A DNA stretch of 13,417 nucleotides. Origin: an uncultured Oscillospiraceae bacterium (GTDB lineage: Bacteria; Bacillota; Clostridia; Oscillospirales; Acutalibacteraceae). The translations under genes were made by a program, and so were the position numbers. The notes under the pieces are model-generated. The model was not told the origin of the DNA. It did no database searches and was given only the letters and a program-made list of their open reading frames with translations. The DNA is taken from positions 1 through 13,417 of the forward strand of contig CABUYS010000030.1 in the NCBI GenBank assembly GCA_902495835.1. Direction: 5' to 3'. Of this stretch, positions 7,230 to 13,417 are shown one piece after another. Positions within the stretch are counted from its first letter, which is position 1; each line of letters starts with the position of its first letter.

Positions 7230-7739
7230 ATGAAAATATTCAAAAGTTTTAAATTTGCTTTAAAAGGGATAATTTATACACTTAAAAATGAGCGACATAT
7301 GAGAATTCATGTTGTCGCTTCGTTGTGTGTATTTATTTTATCTCTTTTTTTTAATTTGAATGCCGAAAAATATGCATTGTTGTTTTTAACCATTGCTCTT
7401 GTTATGTCGTGCGAAATGATTAACAGTGCCATTGAGTGTGTTGTCGATATTTTTGCAAAAGATTATAATTCCGTCGCAAAGGCCGCAAAAGATATGGCAG
7501 CAGGTGCGGTATTGCTGGTTGCGGGTTTTTCCGTAGCGGTGGGTTTGATACTGTTTAATGACATAAATTCGTACATTAAAATGTATAATTTCTTTATTTT
7601 AAATCCCTTGGCACTGCTGGGATTGATTATATTTTTTGTTTTGAATTATTTCTACATTTTTTGGGGACCTGCCGAGATAAAAAATTATTTTAAAAAGCTT
7701 TCCAAAAAATTTAAAAACAGTATAAAAAAATTAAATTAA
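7230..7739 (+). CDS. dgkA: Undecaprenol/diacylglycerol kinase family protein
   Basis: Small integral membrane kinase of the DgkA/UdpK family. In Gram-positives it phosphorylates undecaprenol to recycle the lipid carrier of cell-wall synthesis. N20-E-R-H-M-R-I-H27 matches the N-terminal motif. E62, N65, E69 and D73 in CEMINSAIECVVD, followed by AKDMAAGAVLL (86-96), form the catalytic core. Three membrane segments precede residue 113. The protein is 169 residues rather than the usual 120-130: the extra C-terminus adds a likely fourth membrane helix (about 120-143) and a Lys-rich tail. It starts 6 bases after ybeY with a poor ribosome site, consistent with translational coupling. Confidence 0.9.
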   Translation: MKIFKSFKFALKGIIYTLKNERHMRIHVVASLCVFILSLFFNLNAEKYALLFLTIALVMSCEMINSAIECVVDIFAKDYNSVAKAAKDMAAGAVLLVAGFSVAVGLILFNDINSYIKMYNFFILNPLALLGLIIFFVLNYFYIFWGPAEIKNYFKKLSKKFKNSIKKLN

Positions 7740-7752
7740 CGGAGTTGAAATT

Positions 7753-8664
7753 ATGTGCAATAATTCAAATAGAAAATCTTTATTTACATCTATACTCGGT
7801 AAGCCAAACGTCGGAAAGTCTTCCATACTCAATATGATAGTAAATTCCAAAATTTCAATAGTTTCTCCCAAACCGCAGACTACTCGGAATAAAATAACGG
7901 GAATATTTACAAAAGATAATGTTCAATTGGTTTTTACCGATACTCCGGGAATTTTCAATCCCAGAAATCGTTTGGGAAATTATATGATATCCGAAATAAA
8001 CAATTCTTTGTCGGGAGCGGAAGCTTGTCTGCATGTTGTTGAGGCAGGAAAAGATATCACCCCTCAAGATTTAAAGCTGATAGATAAATTCAAAAAGATG
8101 AACATGCCGGTAATTCTTGTTATAAACAAAATAGACCTTTTAAAAGATAAATCTGTTTTAATGGGTCAAATCAAATCGTATTCGGACGCTTTTGATTATT
8201 TTGCGATAATTCCCGTTTCGGCTAAAACGCAGAGCGGTAAAAAAGAGCTTTTGTCTGAACTTATTAAATTAGCAAAGCCTTCTGTTTTCTTTTTTGACGA
8301 AGATGATATTACCGATCAAAGTGAAAGAACTTTAATTTGCGAAGTAATAAGAGAAAAAATGCTTTTACTTCTTGAAAAAGAACTTCCACACGGAGCTGCA
8401 GTATTTGTTGAATATTTCCATGAAAGAAGTAATGGAATTACAGATGTAAATGCAGTTATATACTGCGAACGAGAAAATCATAAAGCCATAATAATAGGAA
8501 AAGGCGGAAAAATGCTTAAAAACATAGGTTCGCTTGCCCGAAAAGATTTGGAAGAAATGCTTTCAAGAAAGATAAATCTTAAATTATGGGTTAAAGTCAA
8601 GGATAATTGGAAAAACATGGAATCGGTTTTGAGCGATTTGGGCTATATTTCAGGTGTTAAATAG
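7753..8664 (+). CDS. era: GTPase Era
   Basis: 303 residues, the normal Era length. It is a GTPase that binds the 3' end of 16S rRNA and aids 30S subunit assembly. The GTPase motifs are G16-KPNVGKSS (G1), QTTR 42-45 (G2), DTPG 63-66 (G3), NKID 125-128 (G4) and SAK 156-158 (G5). The C-terminal KH domain carries the GKGGKMLKNIG loop. The ATG at 7753 has ACGGAG 8 bases upstream, immediately after the dgkA stop. Adjacency to ybeY makes functional sense, as both act on 16S rRNA maturation. All key residues are intact. Confidence 0.97.
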   Translation: MCNNSNRKSLFTSILGKPNVGKSSILNMIVNSKISIVSPKPQTTRNKITGIFTKDNVQLVFTDTPGIFNPRNRLGNYMISEINNSLSGAEACLHVVEAGKDITPQDLKLIDKFKKMNMPVILVINKIDLLKDKSVLMGQIKSYSDAFDYFAIIPVSAKTQSGKKELLSELIKLAKPSVFFFDEDDITDQSERTLICEVIREKMLLLLEKELPHGAAVFVEYFHERSNGITDVNAVIYCERENHKAIIIGKGGKMLKNIGSLARKDLEEMLSRKINLKLWVKVKDNWKNMESVLSDLGYISGVK

Positions 8665-8725
8665 TTGTTGTTGCCAAAAAATATTAAAAATGTGATAAAT
8701 TATATATAAATTTCTAAATTTCTAC

Positions 8726-8753
8726 TATACATTTTTTTGTTTTGCTGTATAAT
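8726..8753 (+). promoter_or_regulatory. Possible promoter upstream of yqzL-recO
   Basis: TATACA (8726-8731), a 16-base spacer and a perfect TATAAT (8748-8753) lie in the 159-base gap after era. Transcription would start near 8760, giving a leader of about 60 bases before the yqzL start. The -35 is only 4 of 6. It suggests yqzL-recO can be transcribed apart from era. Confidence 0.5.
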
Positions 8754-8823
8754 GGACTTATGTTAATTATTAATATAAAAAATAAAAATAATTTGATAAG
8801 TTTATTTATAAGAGGTGAACGAA

Positions 8824-9012
8824 ATGGGCAAAGAGGCAGCACGGATAAATGAAAATAAAGCATGGAAAACTTTTGAAAACTCAGGTGATATAGTTGATTA
8901 TTTAATTTATAAATTGGGTCCTGACTGCCCTTTTAATAAAAATAAAAAGGATGATATTTATACGGGGGCAAGCATTAAAATCGAGCGTGAACGGAATAAT
9001 AATTCAAGATAA
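8824..9012 (+). CDS. yqzL: YqzL-like small protein
   Basis: 62-residue protein between era and recO, the position of yqzL in many Firmicutes. The core AWKTFENSGDIVDYLIYK matches the family pattern of a Trp, a Phe, a Ser/Thr-Gly, then a Tyr-Leu pair before Lys. The function is unknown. ATG at 8824 is chosen because AGAGGTG (8811-8817) lies 6 bases upstream; the in-frame GTG at 8815 is inside that site. The C-terminal third is charged and shares DNA with the beginning of recO in another frame (62-base overlap), so this part may be lineage-specific. Confidence 0.7.
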   Translation: MGKEAARINENKAWKTFENSGDIVDYLIYKLGPDCPFNKNKKDDIYTGASIKIERERNNNSR

Positions 9013-9733
9013 AGAGCTTGGAGAAAAAGACAAAGTAATAAAGATATTTACAGCCGAAAGAGGCATAATTTCGGCTATAGTGAAACGAGGTCAAAGCATA
9101 AAGTCCAAAAATTCTTCTCTTAGCCAAATGCTGGCGTATTGTAGGTTTTCTCTTTTTGAAAGAAAAAACGGATTTATTGTTGATGAAATAGAAGTAATTG
9201 AATTGTTTTGGGGTATAAGGGAAGATTTAGAGCGACTTGCTTTGGCACAGTATTTTTGCGAACTTTGTATGGCTTGGATTCCGGATGAAAATAATTCTCC
9301 CGCACTGCTTAGGCTCTTTTTAAATACGCTTTATTATTTATCAAATAAAAAGAAGAGCTGTAATTTTTTAAAGTTCGTTTTTGAACTGAAAGGATGCTCT
9401 TTGTGCGGGTATATGCCGGATCTTGTTTGCTGTGCACAGTGTGGAAATTTTAATTTAAATGAGATGGTATTTGTCATCAGAAGCGGAAAATTGTTGTGTA
9501 AAAAATGCGTTTCAAACTCCGAAAATTCACTTGGATATTCACTCACAGCGGGAGTTTTGTGTGCTCTCAGGCATATAATATACTCCGATTGGAAAGAGCT
9601 TTTTAATTTTTCCGTTTCACACGAATCCGAAATTTATATATCTAAAATATGCGAAGAATATATATTTGAGCATATAGGTACTCATTTTAAATCGCTTGAT
9701 TTTTATAGAAAGCTTAATAAACTAAGCACATGA
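8951..9733 (+). CDS. recO: DNA repair protein RecO
   Basis: 260 residues, typical for RecO, which with RecR loads RecA on SSB-coated single-stranded DNA. The N-terminal OB-fold shows the family pattern GIIIQDKELGEKDKVIKIFT followed by ERGIISAIVKRG. The C-terminal zinc region has C149, C152, C160/C161 and C164, with a further C183-x2-C186 pair. ATG at 8951 is the only good start that keeps the first strand. It overlaps yqzL by 62 bases, and its ribosome site is poor (AAGG abuts the ATG), so translation may be coupled to yqzL. The 3' end overlaps convergent feoB by 31 bases, and a strong terminator follows about 48 bases after the stop. Confidence 0.93.
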   Translation: MIFIRGQALKSSVNGIIIQDKELGEKDKVIKIFTAERGIISAIVKRGQSIKSKNSSLSQMLAYCRFSLFERKNGFIVDEIEVIELFWGIREDLERLALAQYFCELCMAWIPDENNSPALLRLFLNTLYYLSNKKKSCNFLKFVFELKGCSLCGYMPDLVCCAQCGNFNLNEMVFVIRSGKLLCKKCVSNSENSLGYSLTAGVLCALRHIIYSDWKELFNFSVSHESEIYISKICEEYIFEHIGTHFKSLDFYRKLNKLST

Positions 9734-11832
9734 TAAACTATGTAACACGTTACTATTCCCATAAGTGTCGGAATAATAAAAGACAGGAGCGTCCATTTTA
9801 AGCTTCCTGTCTCTTTTTTTATCGTCCAGCATGTTGTTCCGCAGGGGAAATGCATTACTGAGAAAATCATCACGCATATTGCGGTAATATAGTTCCAACC
9901 GTTTGCAATCAGAAGTTCTCGAAGATTTGTTAAATTATCAAGCTCTAAAATACTGCCTTTGCACATATAACTCATAATTATAATCGGAAACACTATTTCA
10001 TTGGCGGGAAATCCCAATATAAACGCCATAAGTATTACTCCGTCGAGTCCTATGTTTTTCGCAAATGGGTCGAGTAAATTTGTGAAATGATTTAATACAC
10101 TCAAATTATTTATTCTTAAATTCGCCATTATCCATATAATAAATCCCGCAGGAGCTGCTACAGCTACGGCTCTTCCCAAAACGAATATTGTTCTGTCCAT
10201 TACCGAACGTATTAATATTTTGCCTATTTGAGGTTTTCTGTAAGGAGGTAATTCAAGAATAAAAGATGACGGTATTCCTCGTAAAATTGTTTTTGACAGT
10301 AATTTCGAAGTTAAAAAAGTTGCAGCTATTCCGAATAATATTACAGCTGTTAAAATGAATGATTTAAAAAAAGATTCCAATCCGTAAAAATTTTTTCCTA
10401 CAAAGAACATTGTTATGATAGAGAGCAAAAGCGGGAATCTTCCATTGCAAGGTACAAAGTTATTTGTAAGAATGCCAATAATTCGTTCTCTCGGAGAATC
10501 GATAATCCTGCATCCTATTACACCGCACGCGTTGCATCCAAAACCCATGCACATGGTTAATGCTTGTTTTCCATGAGCTCCCGATTTTCTGAAAACACTG
10601 TCCATATTAAAAGCCACACGCGGGAGATATCCTATATCTTCCAAAAAAGTAAAAAGAGGAAAAAATATCGCCATGGGAGGGAGCATTACCGAAACTACCC
10701 ACGCCAAAGTTCTGTATATTCCTTCAACCAAGACGCCGCATAACCAAGGCGGTGCATTTATTGAATTCATTAAACCGAGAAGCATATCCTGAATTTTAAA
10801 CAGTGCCGAAGCTATAAGTTCCGAAGGATAATTTGCTCCTACGATTGTTATCCAAAATATTCCCATCAGCATCAGAATCATTATAGGAAATCCCGTTATT
10901 TTAGATGTAAGTATCTTATCTATTTTTCTGTCGGCATTATCGTAGTTTCTGTTTTCGATTTTTACGCATAAATTATATATTTTTTCGGCTCTTTTTATTA
11001 ATGACTCGGTTATTATATCTTGAATTTTTTCTGTGTTTATATTTTTACGCAAAAGATTTTTGTATTCGTTTCTGACTGCATATTCAATTTCCGAATAATC
11101 AATTCCCGAATTTTTTATTGAATTTATAAAACTCTGATTATTTTCAAGGAGTCTTATGCTTATCCACCTTGAATTAAATTTTGATTTTTTTAAATCTCCT
11201 GCGGATGACTCGATTTTAGACAAAGATTTTTCCAGTATTTCACCGTAATCATTTTTTACTTTAAATGTTTTAATTTTTTTGAAAGAAACTTTTTCAACGG
11301 CTTCCATTAAATCATCAAGACCTGTTTGTTTTCTTGCATTGGTAGCTATTACAGGTACTCCGAGCTGCATAGAAAGCTCATCAATATCTATGTGAATTTT
11401 TTTTCGAGTTGCTTCATCGATTAAATTCAAACAAACGACAGCATTTTGAGTAAGTTCGAGTATTTGAATTGCCAAATTTAAGCTGCGTTCCAAGCAAGTG
11501 GCGTCCAGAGTTATTATAACTGCATCTGGATTTTCAAAGCAGATAAAATTTCTGGCAATCTCTTCTTCGGGAGAATTCGAAATAAGAGAATAAGTTCCGG
11601 GAAGGTCTACAAGTTTGAATTCAAAAGAGTTAAAAAAATATTTTCCCTGAGCGCATTCCACGGTTTTGCCCGGCCAATTTCCCGTGTGTTGATTAAGACC
11701 TGTCAAAGCGTTAAATACGGTACTTTTTCCCACGTTTGGATTTCCCGCAATAGCTATGGTTTTAAAATTTTTCGTTGAAGCGTTTTTTTGAAACTTCCTT
11801 ACTTTCATACTTGAACTTTTTGTCAGGTTCAT
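9703..11832 (-). CDS. feoB: Ferrous iron transporter FeoB
   Basis: 709-residue Fe(II) transporter. The N-terminal G domain has GNPNVGKST at 30-38 (G1), NQHTGNWPGKTVE (G2 region), DLPG 76-79 (G3) and NLID 136-139 (G4). A helical insertion follows, then the polytopic membrane part from about residue 310 with two Gate domains. Pore motifs GFGCNACG and NNFVPCNGRFP and the C-terminal HFPCGTTCWTIKKETGSLKW are of the clostridial type. ATG at 11830-11832 is chosen: the MNLTKSS beginning fits clostridial FeoB, with GGAG 12 bases upstream (11845-11848). The longer TTG-initiated frame (11850) overlaps that GGAG. feoA ends 24 bases upstream. The 3' end overlaps recO on the other strand. Confidence 0.95.
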   Translation of the reverse strand: MNLTKSSSMKVRKFQKNASTKNFKTIAIAGNPNVGKSTVFNALTGLNQHTGNWPGKTVECAQGKYFFNSFEFKLVDLPGTYSLISNSPEEEIARNFICFENPDAVIITLDATCLERSLNLAIQILELTQNAVVCLNLIDEATRKKIHIDIDELSMQLGVPVIATNARKQTGLDDLMEAVEKVSFKKIKTFKVKNDYGEILEKSLSKIESSAGDLKKSKFNSRWISIRLLENNQSFINSIKNSGIDYSEIEYAVRNEYKNLLRKNINTEKIQDIITESLIKRAEKIYNLCVKIENRNYDNADRKIDKILTSKITGFPIMILMLMGIFWITIVGANYPSELIASALFKIQDMLLGLMNSINAPPWLCGVLVEGIYRTLAWVVSVMLPPMAIFFPLFTFLEDIGYLPRVAFNMDSVFRKSGAHGKQALTMCMGFGCNACGVIGCRIIDSPRERIIGILTNNFVPCNGRFPLLLSIITMFFVGKNFYGLESFFKSFILTAVILFGIAATFLTSKLLSKTILRGIPSSFILELPPYRKPQIGKILIRSVMDRTIFVLGRAVAVAAPAGFIIWIMANLRINNLSVLNHFTNLLDPFAKNIGLDGVILMAFILGFPANEIVFPIIIMSYMCKGSILELDNLTNLRELLIANGWNYITAICVMIFSVMHFPCGTTCWTIKKETGSLKWTLLSFIIPTLMGIVTCYIVYHVLSLLSFL
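9781..9820 (+). terminator. Strong intrinsic terminator of the recO operon, inside feoB
   Basis: AGACAGG (9781-9787) pairs perfectly with CCTGTCT (9806-9812), and AGC/GCT extends the stem to 10 bp past one bulged T. Seven T residues (9814-9820) follow. It begins about 48 bases after the recO stop. The same DNA on the minus strand encodes the conserved KKETGSLKWTLLS stretch of FeoB. Confidence 0.85.
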
Positions 11833-11856
11833 AAGTAAGGTCAACTCCAATTAGTG

Positions 11857-12102
11857 TTATTCCGAAACGGTTTCTACTATTATTTTTCCTGCATCTTCAT
11901 TTCTAAGAGCGATTACAGTACCTCGCACGAAGTAAGCCACGGGGTCTCCTGCGGGACTTTTCTGCAGAACTTTTATTTCTGTTCCGGGAAGTATTCCAAG
12001 GTCAGATATTCTGCGTTTTTTGCGTTTGTTTAAACGTATGGCCAAAACTTTAAGTTTTTCTCCCGCAGAAGATTTGCTCAGTGGCATTATGGTTGTTTTC
12101 AT
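11857..12102 (-). CDS. feoA: Ferrous iron transport protein FeoA
   Basis: 81-residue SH3-like protein of the FeoA family, a cytoplasmic partner that supports FeoB activity. The family pattern is clear: MPLSKSSAGEKLKV at the N-terminus, the RRISDLGILPGTEIKVL core (30-46), then VALRxEDAxxIxVE near the end. The ATG at 12102 has GAGG (12111-12114) 8 bases upstream. feoB begins 24 bases after its stop, so the two form an operon driven by the promoter at 12133-12161. Confidence 0.93.
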   Translation of the reverse strand: MKTTIMPLSKSSAGEKLKVLAIRLNKRKKRRISDLGILPGTEIKVLQKSPAGDPVAYFVRGTVIALRNEDAGKIIVETVSE

Positions 12103-12132
12103 AGCGTGTGCCTCGCTTACATATTTTTTTAC

Positions 12133-12161
12133 ATACTATGAAAAACAAACCAAATTGTTAA
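12133..12161 (-). promoter_or_regulatory. Probable feoAB promoter
   Basis: On the minus strand, TTAACA (12156-12161), 17 bases and TAGTAT (12133-12138). The -35 matches consensus at 5 of 6 positions and the -10 at only 4 of 6, as expected for a regulated promoter. The -10 lies within a small palindrome CATACTATG (12132-12140), and TTACATA occurs twice nearby (12117-12123, 12129-12135). An iron-responsive repressor site is plausible, but no classical Fur box is seen. Confidence 0.45.
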
Positions 12162-12181
12162 CGAAAAACCAACAAATAAGC

Positions 12182-13417
12182 TTATGATGTTTGCTGTGGC
12201 GATGCACTACGAAACACATTGTCAGGGTCGCGAAACAGAATTTCGTCTTTGCTTAATGCAGAAAAATCTTTATTTGAAAGTTGCATGAGACCTCTTCTTA
12301 AGTTTTTGTTGTAATAATCTTCCATATTTCCTGATACATCTCTGTATTTTTGTGTAATTTTAGATAAATCATTATTGAAAGTATCCAATATAAGAGGTAT
12401 ACCTTCTCCTATTTGACTATTTTCCCAATCAATTTTGTTGAATATATCCTTTTTTAATGTTCCTAAAACATCGAGTTTGAGACTATTTAAATAATCTGAA
12501 TATGTTGCCTTAGTTTTAGCGCGATTACATATTATATATCTTAGAGATTGATTGTCGTCTTCCTTGAAATATTTTTTATAATCTATATTTACACCTTTTT
12601 TCTTTAGTGATAATCCTATGAAGCGAGTTAGAGTTAAGAAAATTTCTTTCAATTGTTTTACTTCTTTATTGAGTTTACCGGAACTGTAGCTATTTTCTGT
12701 AAGCCTTTCGACTTCTTTCATTATATCTTTGTAATTTTGGTCGCTGTTTAACTTTTCATCTCTTGCTTTTTGATTTTCAGAAGTTCCAATTATAACCGCA
12801 GCTCTCATCATTTGATAGACGCCTTGTTCCACCGCTGTGGATTCCAAGTTTCTTTCCCTGTTTTTTTGTTCGTTCACTTCAGGGTCTTCTTTGGTTCTTA
12901 AAAATCTCATTAGTTCCCTTAAAAGTTCTTTACAGGCTTTGCTTTTTGGATCCGATTCTGGAAGACTGTCACATAATCCTAGAAGACTGCGCATTACTTT
13001 TCTTATAATATCCTCTATACGATTTGCAATATCTATTTTATCATTGTAAAGAGGTGAATTGGATCCGTCTTCTTCTATAGCTTTAATAGTGGCTTTATTA
13101 CGTTGCATGAATTGATTTAAATCCTTAAGGAAGCCTTCACCTATACCCTTGGAACAAGATTTTTTTACATTTTTTCCGACTTTTTCCAATTTTTTGAAAT
13201 AATCTGATGTGCATATTCCCGTTACATTAAGATTTTCTCCTAAGATTAATAATTGCTTTACCGAAAGACTATGAGCGCTTTCACTGCTTCGGTGATATGT
13301 GGATGTGTCTGAAAAAGCTTCTCGACTTTCTCCAGCTTGCTGATTTGCTTGAGTTGCTGAAGTTGAATTTTGCGGAGCTGCTTGAGCAGGTGCATTTGTT
13401 CCATTTTCATCAGTTTG
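12182..13417 (-). CDS. Orphan helical protein, N-terminus beyond the right edge (partial)
   Basis: The frame stays open from the stop at 12182-12184 to the last base, giving 411 visible residues with the 5' end missing. The first start-like codon in it is a TTG at 13187-13189 with no ribosome site, so it is internal. The visible N-terminal 40 or so residues are low-complexity (Gln, Ala, Ser, Thr, Asn), like a flexible linker or secreted leader. The rest is charged and predicted helical, with no membrane segment or known motif; the C-terminus ends FRSASPQQTS. No family is recognised. It runs in the same direction as feoAB and ends about 80 bases before feoA, with no clear terminator between. 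Confidence 0.8.
   Translation of the reverse strand, partial: QTDENGTNAPAQAAPQNSTSATQANQQAGESREAFSDTSTYHRSSESAHSLSVKQLLILGENLNVTGICTSDYFKKLEKVGKNVKKSCSKGIGEGFLKDLNQFMQRNKATIKAIEEDGSNSPLYNDKIDIANRIEDIIRKVMRSLLGLCDSLPESDPKSKACKELLRELMRFLRTKEDPEVNEQKNRERNLESTAVEQGVYQMMRAAVIIGTSENQKARDEKLNSDQNYKDIMKEVERLTENSYSSGKLNKEVKQLKEIFLTLTRFIGLSLKKKGVNIDYKKYFKEDDNQSLRYIICNRAKTKATYSDYLNSLKLDVLGTLKKDIFNKIDWENSQIGEGIPLILDTFNNDLSKITQKYRDVSGNMEDYYNKNLRRGLMQLSNKDFSALSKDEILFRDPDNVFRSASPQQTS

Noticed and set aside
11833..11850. TTG start extending FeoB by 6 residues
   Set aside because: The codon overlaps the GGAG site, and clostridial FeoB proteins begin at the downstream Met-x-Leu-Thr.

Overview
The window looks like chromosomal DNA from an AT-rich, endospore-forming, anaerobic Firmicute, most likely a clostridium in the broad sense. 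The evidence is the sporulation genes ylbJ, yqfC and yqfD, the Gram-positive order ybeY-dgkA-era-yqzL-recO, a clostridial-type feoA-feoB ferrous iron transporter, and strong Shine-Dalgarno sites of the AGGAGG type. A host-associated or symbiotic lifestyle would fit the large orphan helical proteins, but nothing here proves it.

Layout, left to right. (1) Bases 1-3530, all on the minus strand, hold two large orphan genes: a 506-residue helical protein (199-1719) and a 531-residue coiled-coil protein with hydrophobic C-terminal segments (1868-3463). An 86-bp direct repeat carrying a sigma-A-type promoter lies on both sides of the 506-residue gene. One copy is that gene's own promoter. The other points to an unseen gene beyond the left edge. 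(2) Bases 3618-6370 are a sporulation block: ylbJ on the minus strand, divergent from yqfC-yqfD on the plus strand. (3) Bases 6371-9820 are a housekeeping block: a perfect-consensus promoter, a leader of about 240 nt with possible secondary structure, then ybeY, dgkA, era, a yqzL-like small gene and recO, closed by an intrinsic terminator. phoH and pgpH, often found between yqfD and ybeY in Firmicutes, are missing. (4) Bases 9703-12161 are feoAB on the minus strand, convergent with recO. The two genes overlap by 31 bp, and the recO terminator lies inside the feoB coding sequence. (5) From 12182 to the right edge is a third orphan gene on the minus strand. It is open to the end of the window, so its N-terminus is not seen.

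How the genes work together. yqfC, yqfD and ylbJ are mother-cell sporulation genes in Bacillus. YbeY and Era act in rRNA processing and 30S assembly, DgkA/UdpK recycles undecaprenol for the envelope, and RecO loads RecA in repair. FeoA and FeoB import Fe(II), as expected of an anaerobe. The best candidates for undescribed biology are the orphan protein set with its duplicated promoter cassette, the leader upstream of ybeY, and the terminator written into conserved feoB codons. No tRNA, rRNA, CRISPR array, insertion sequence or phage gene was seen.
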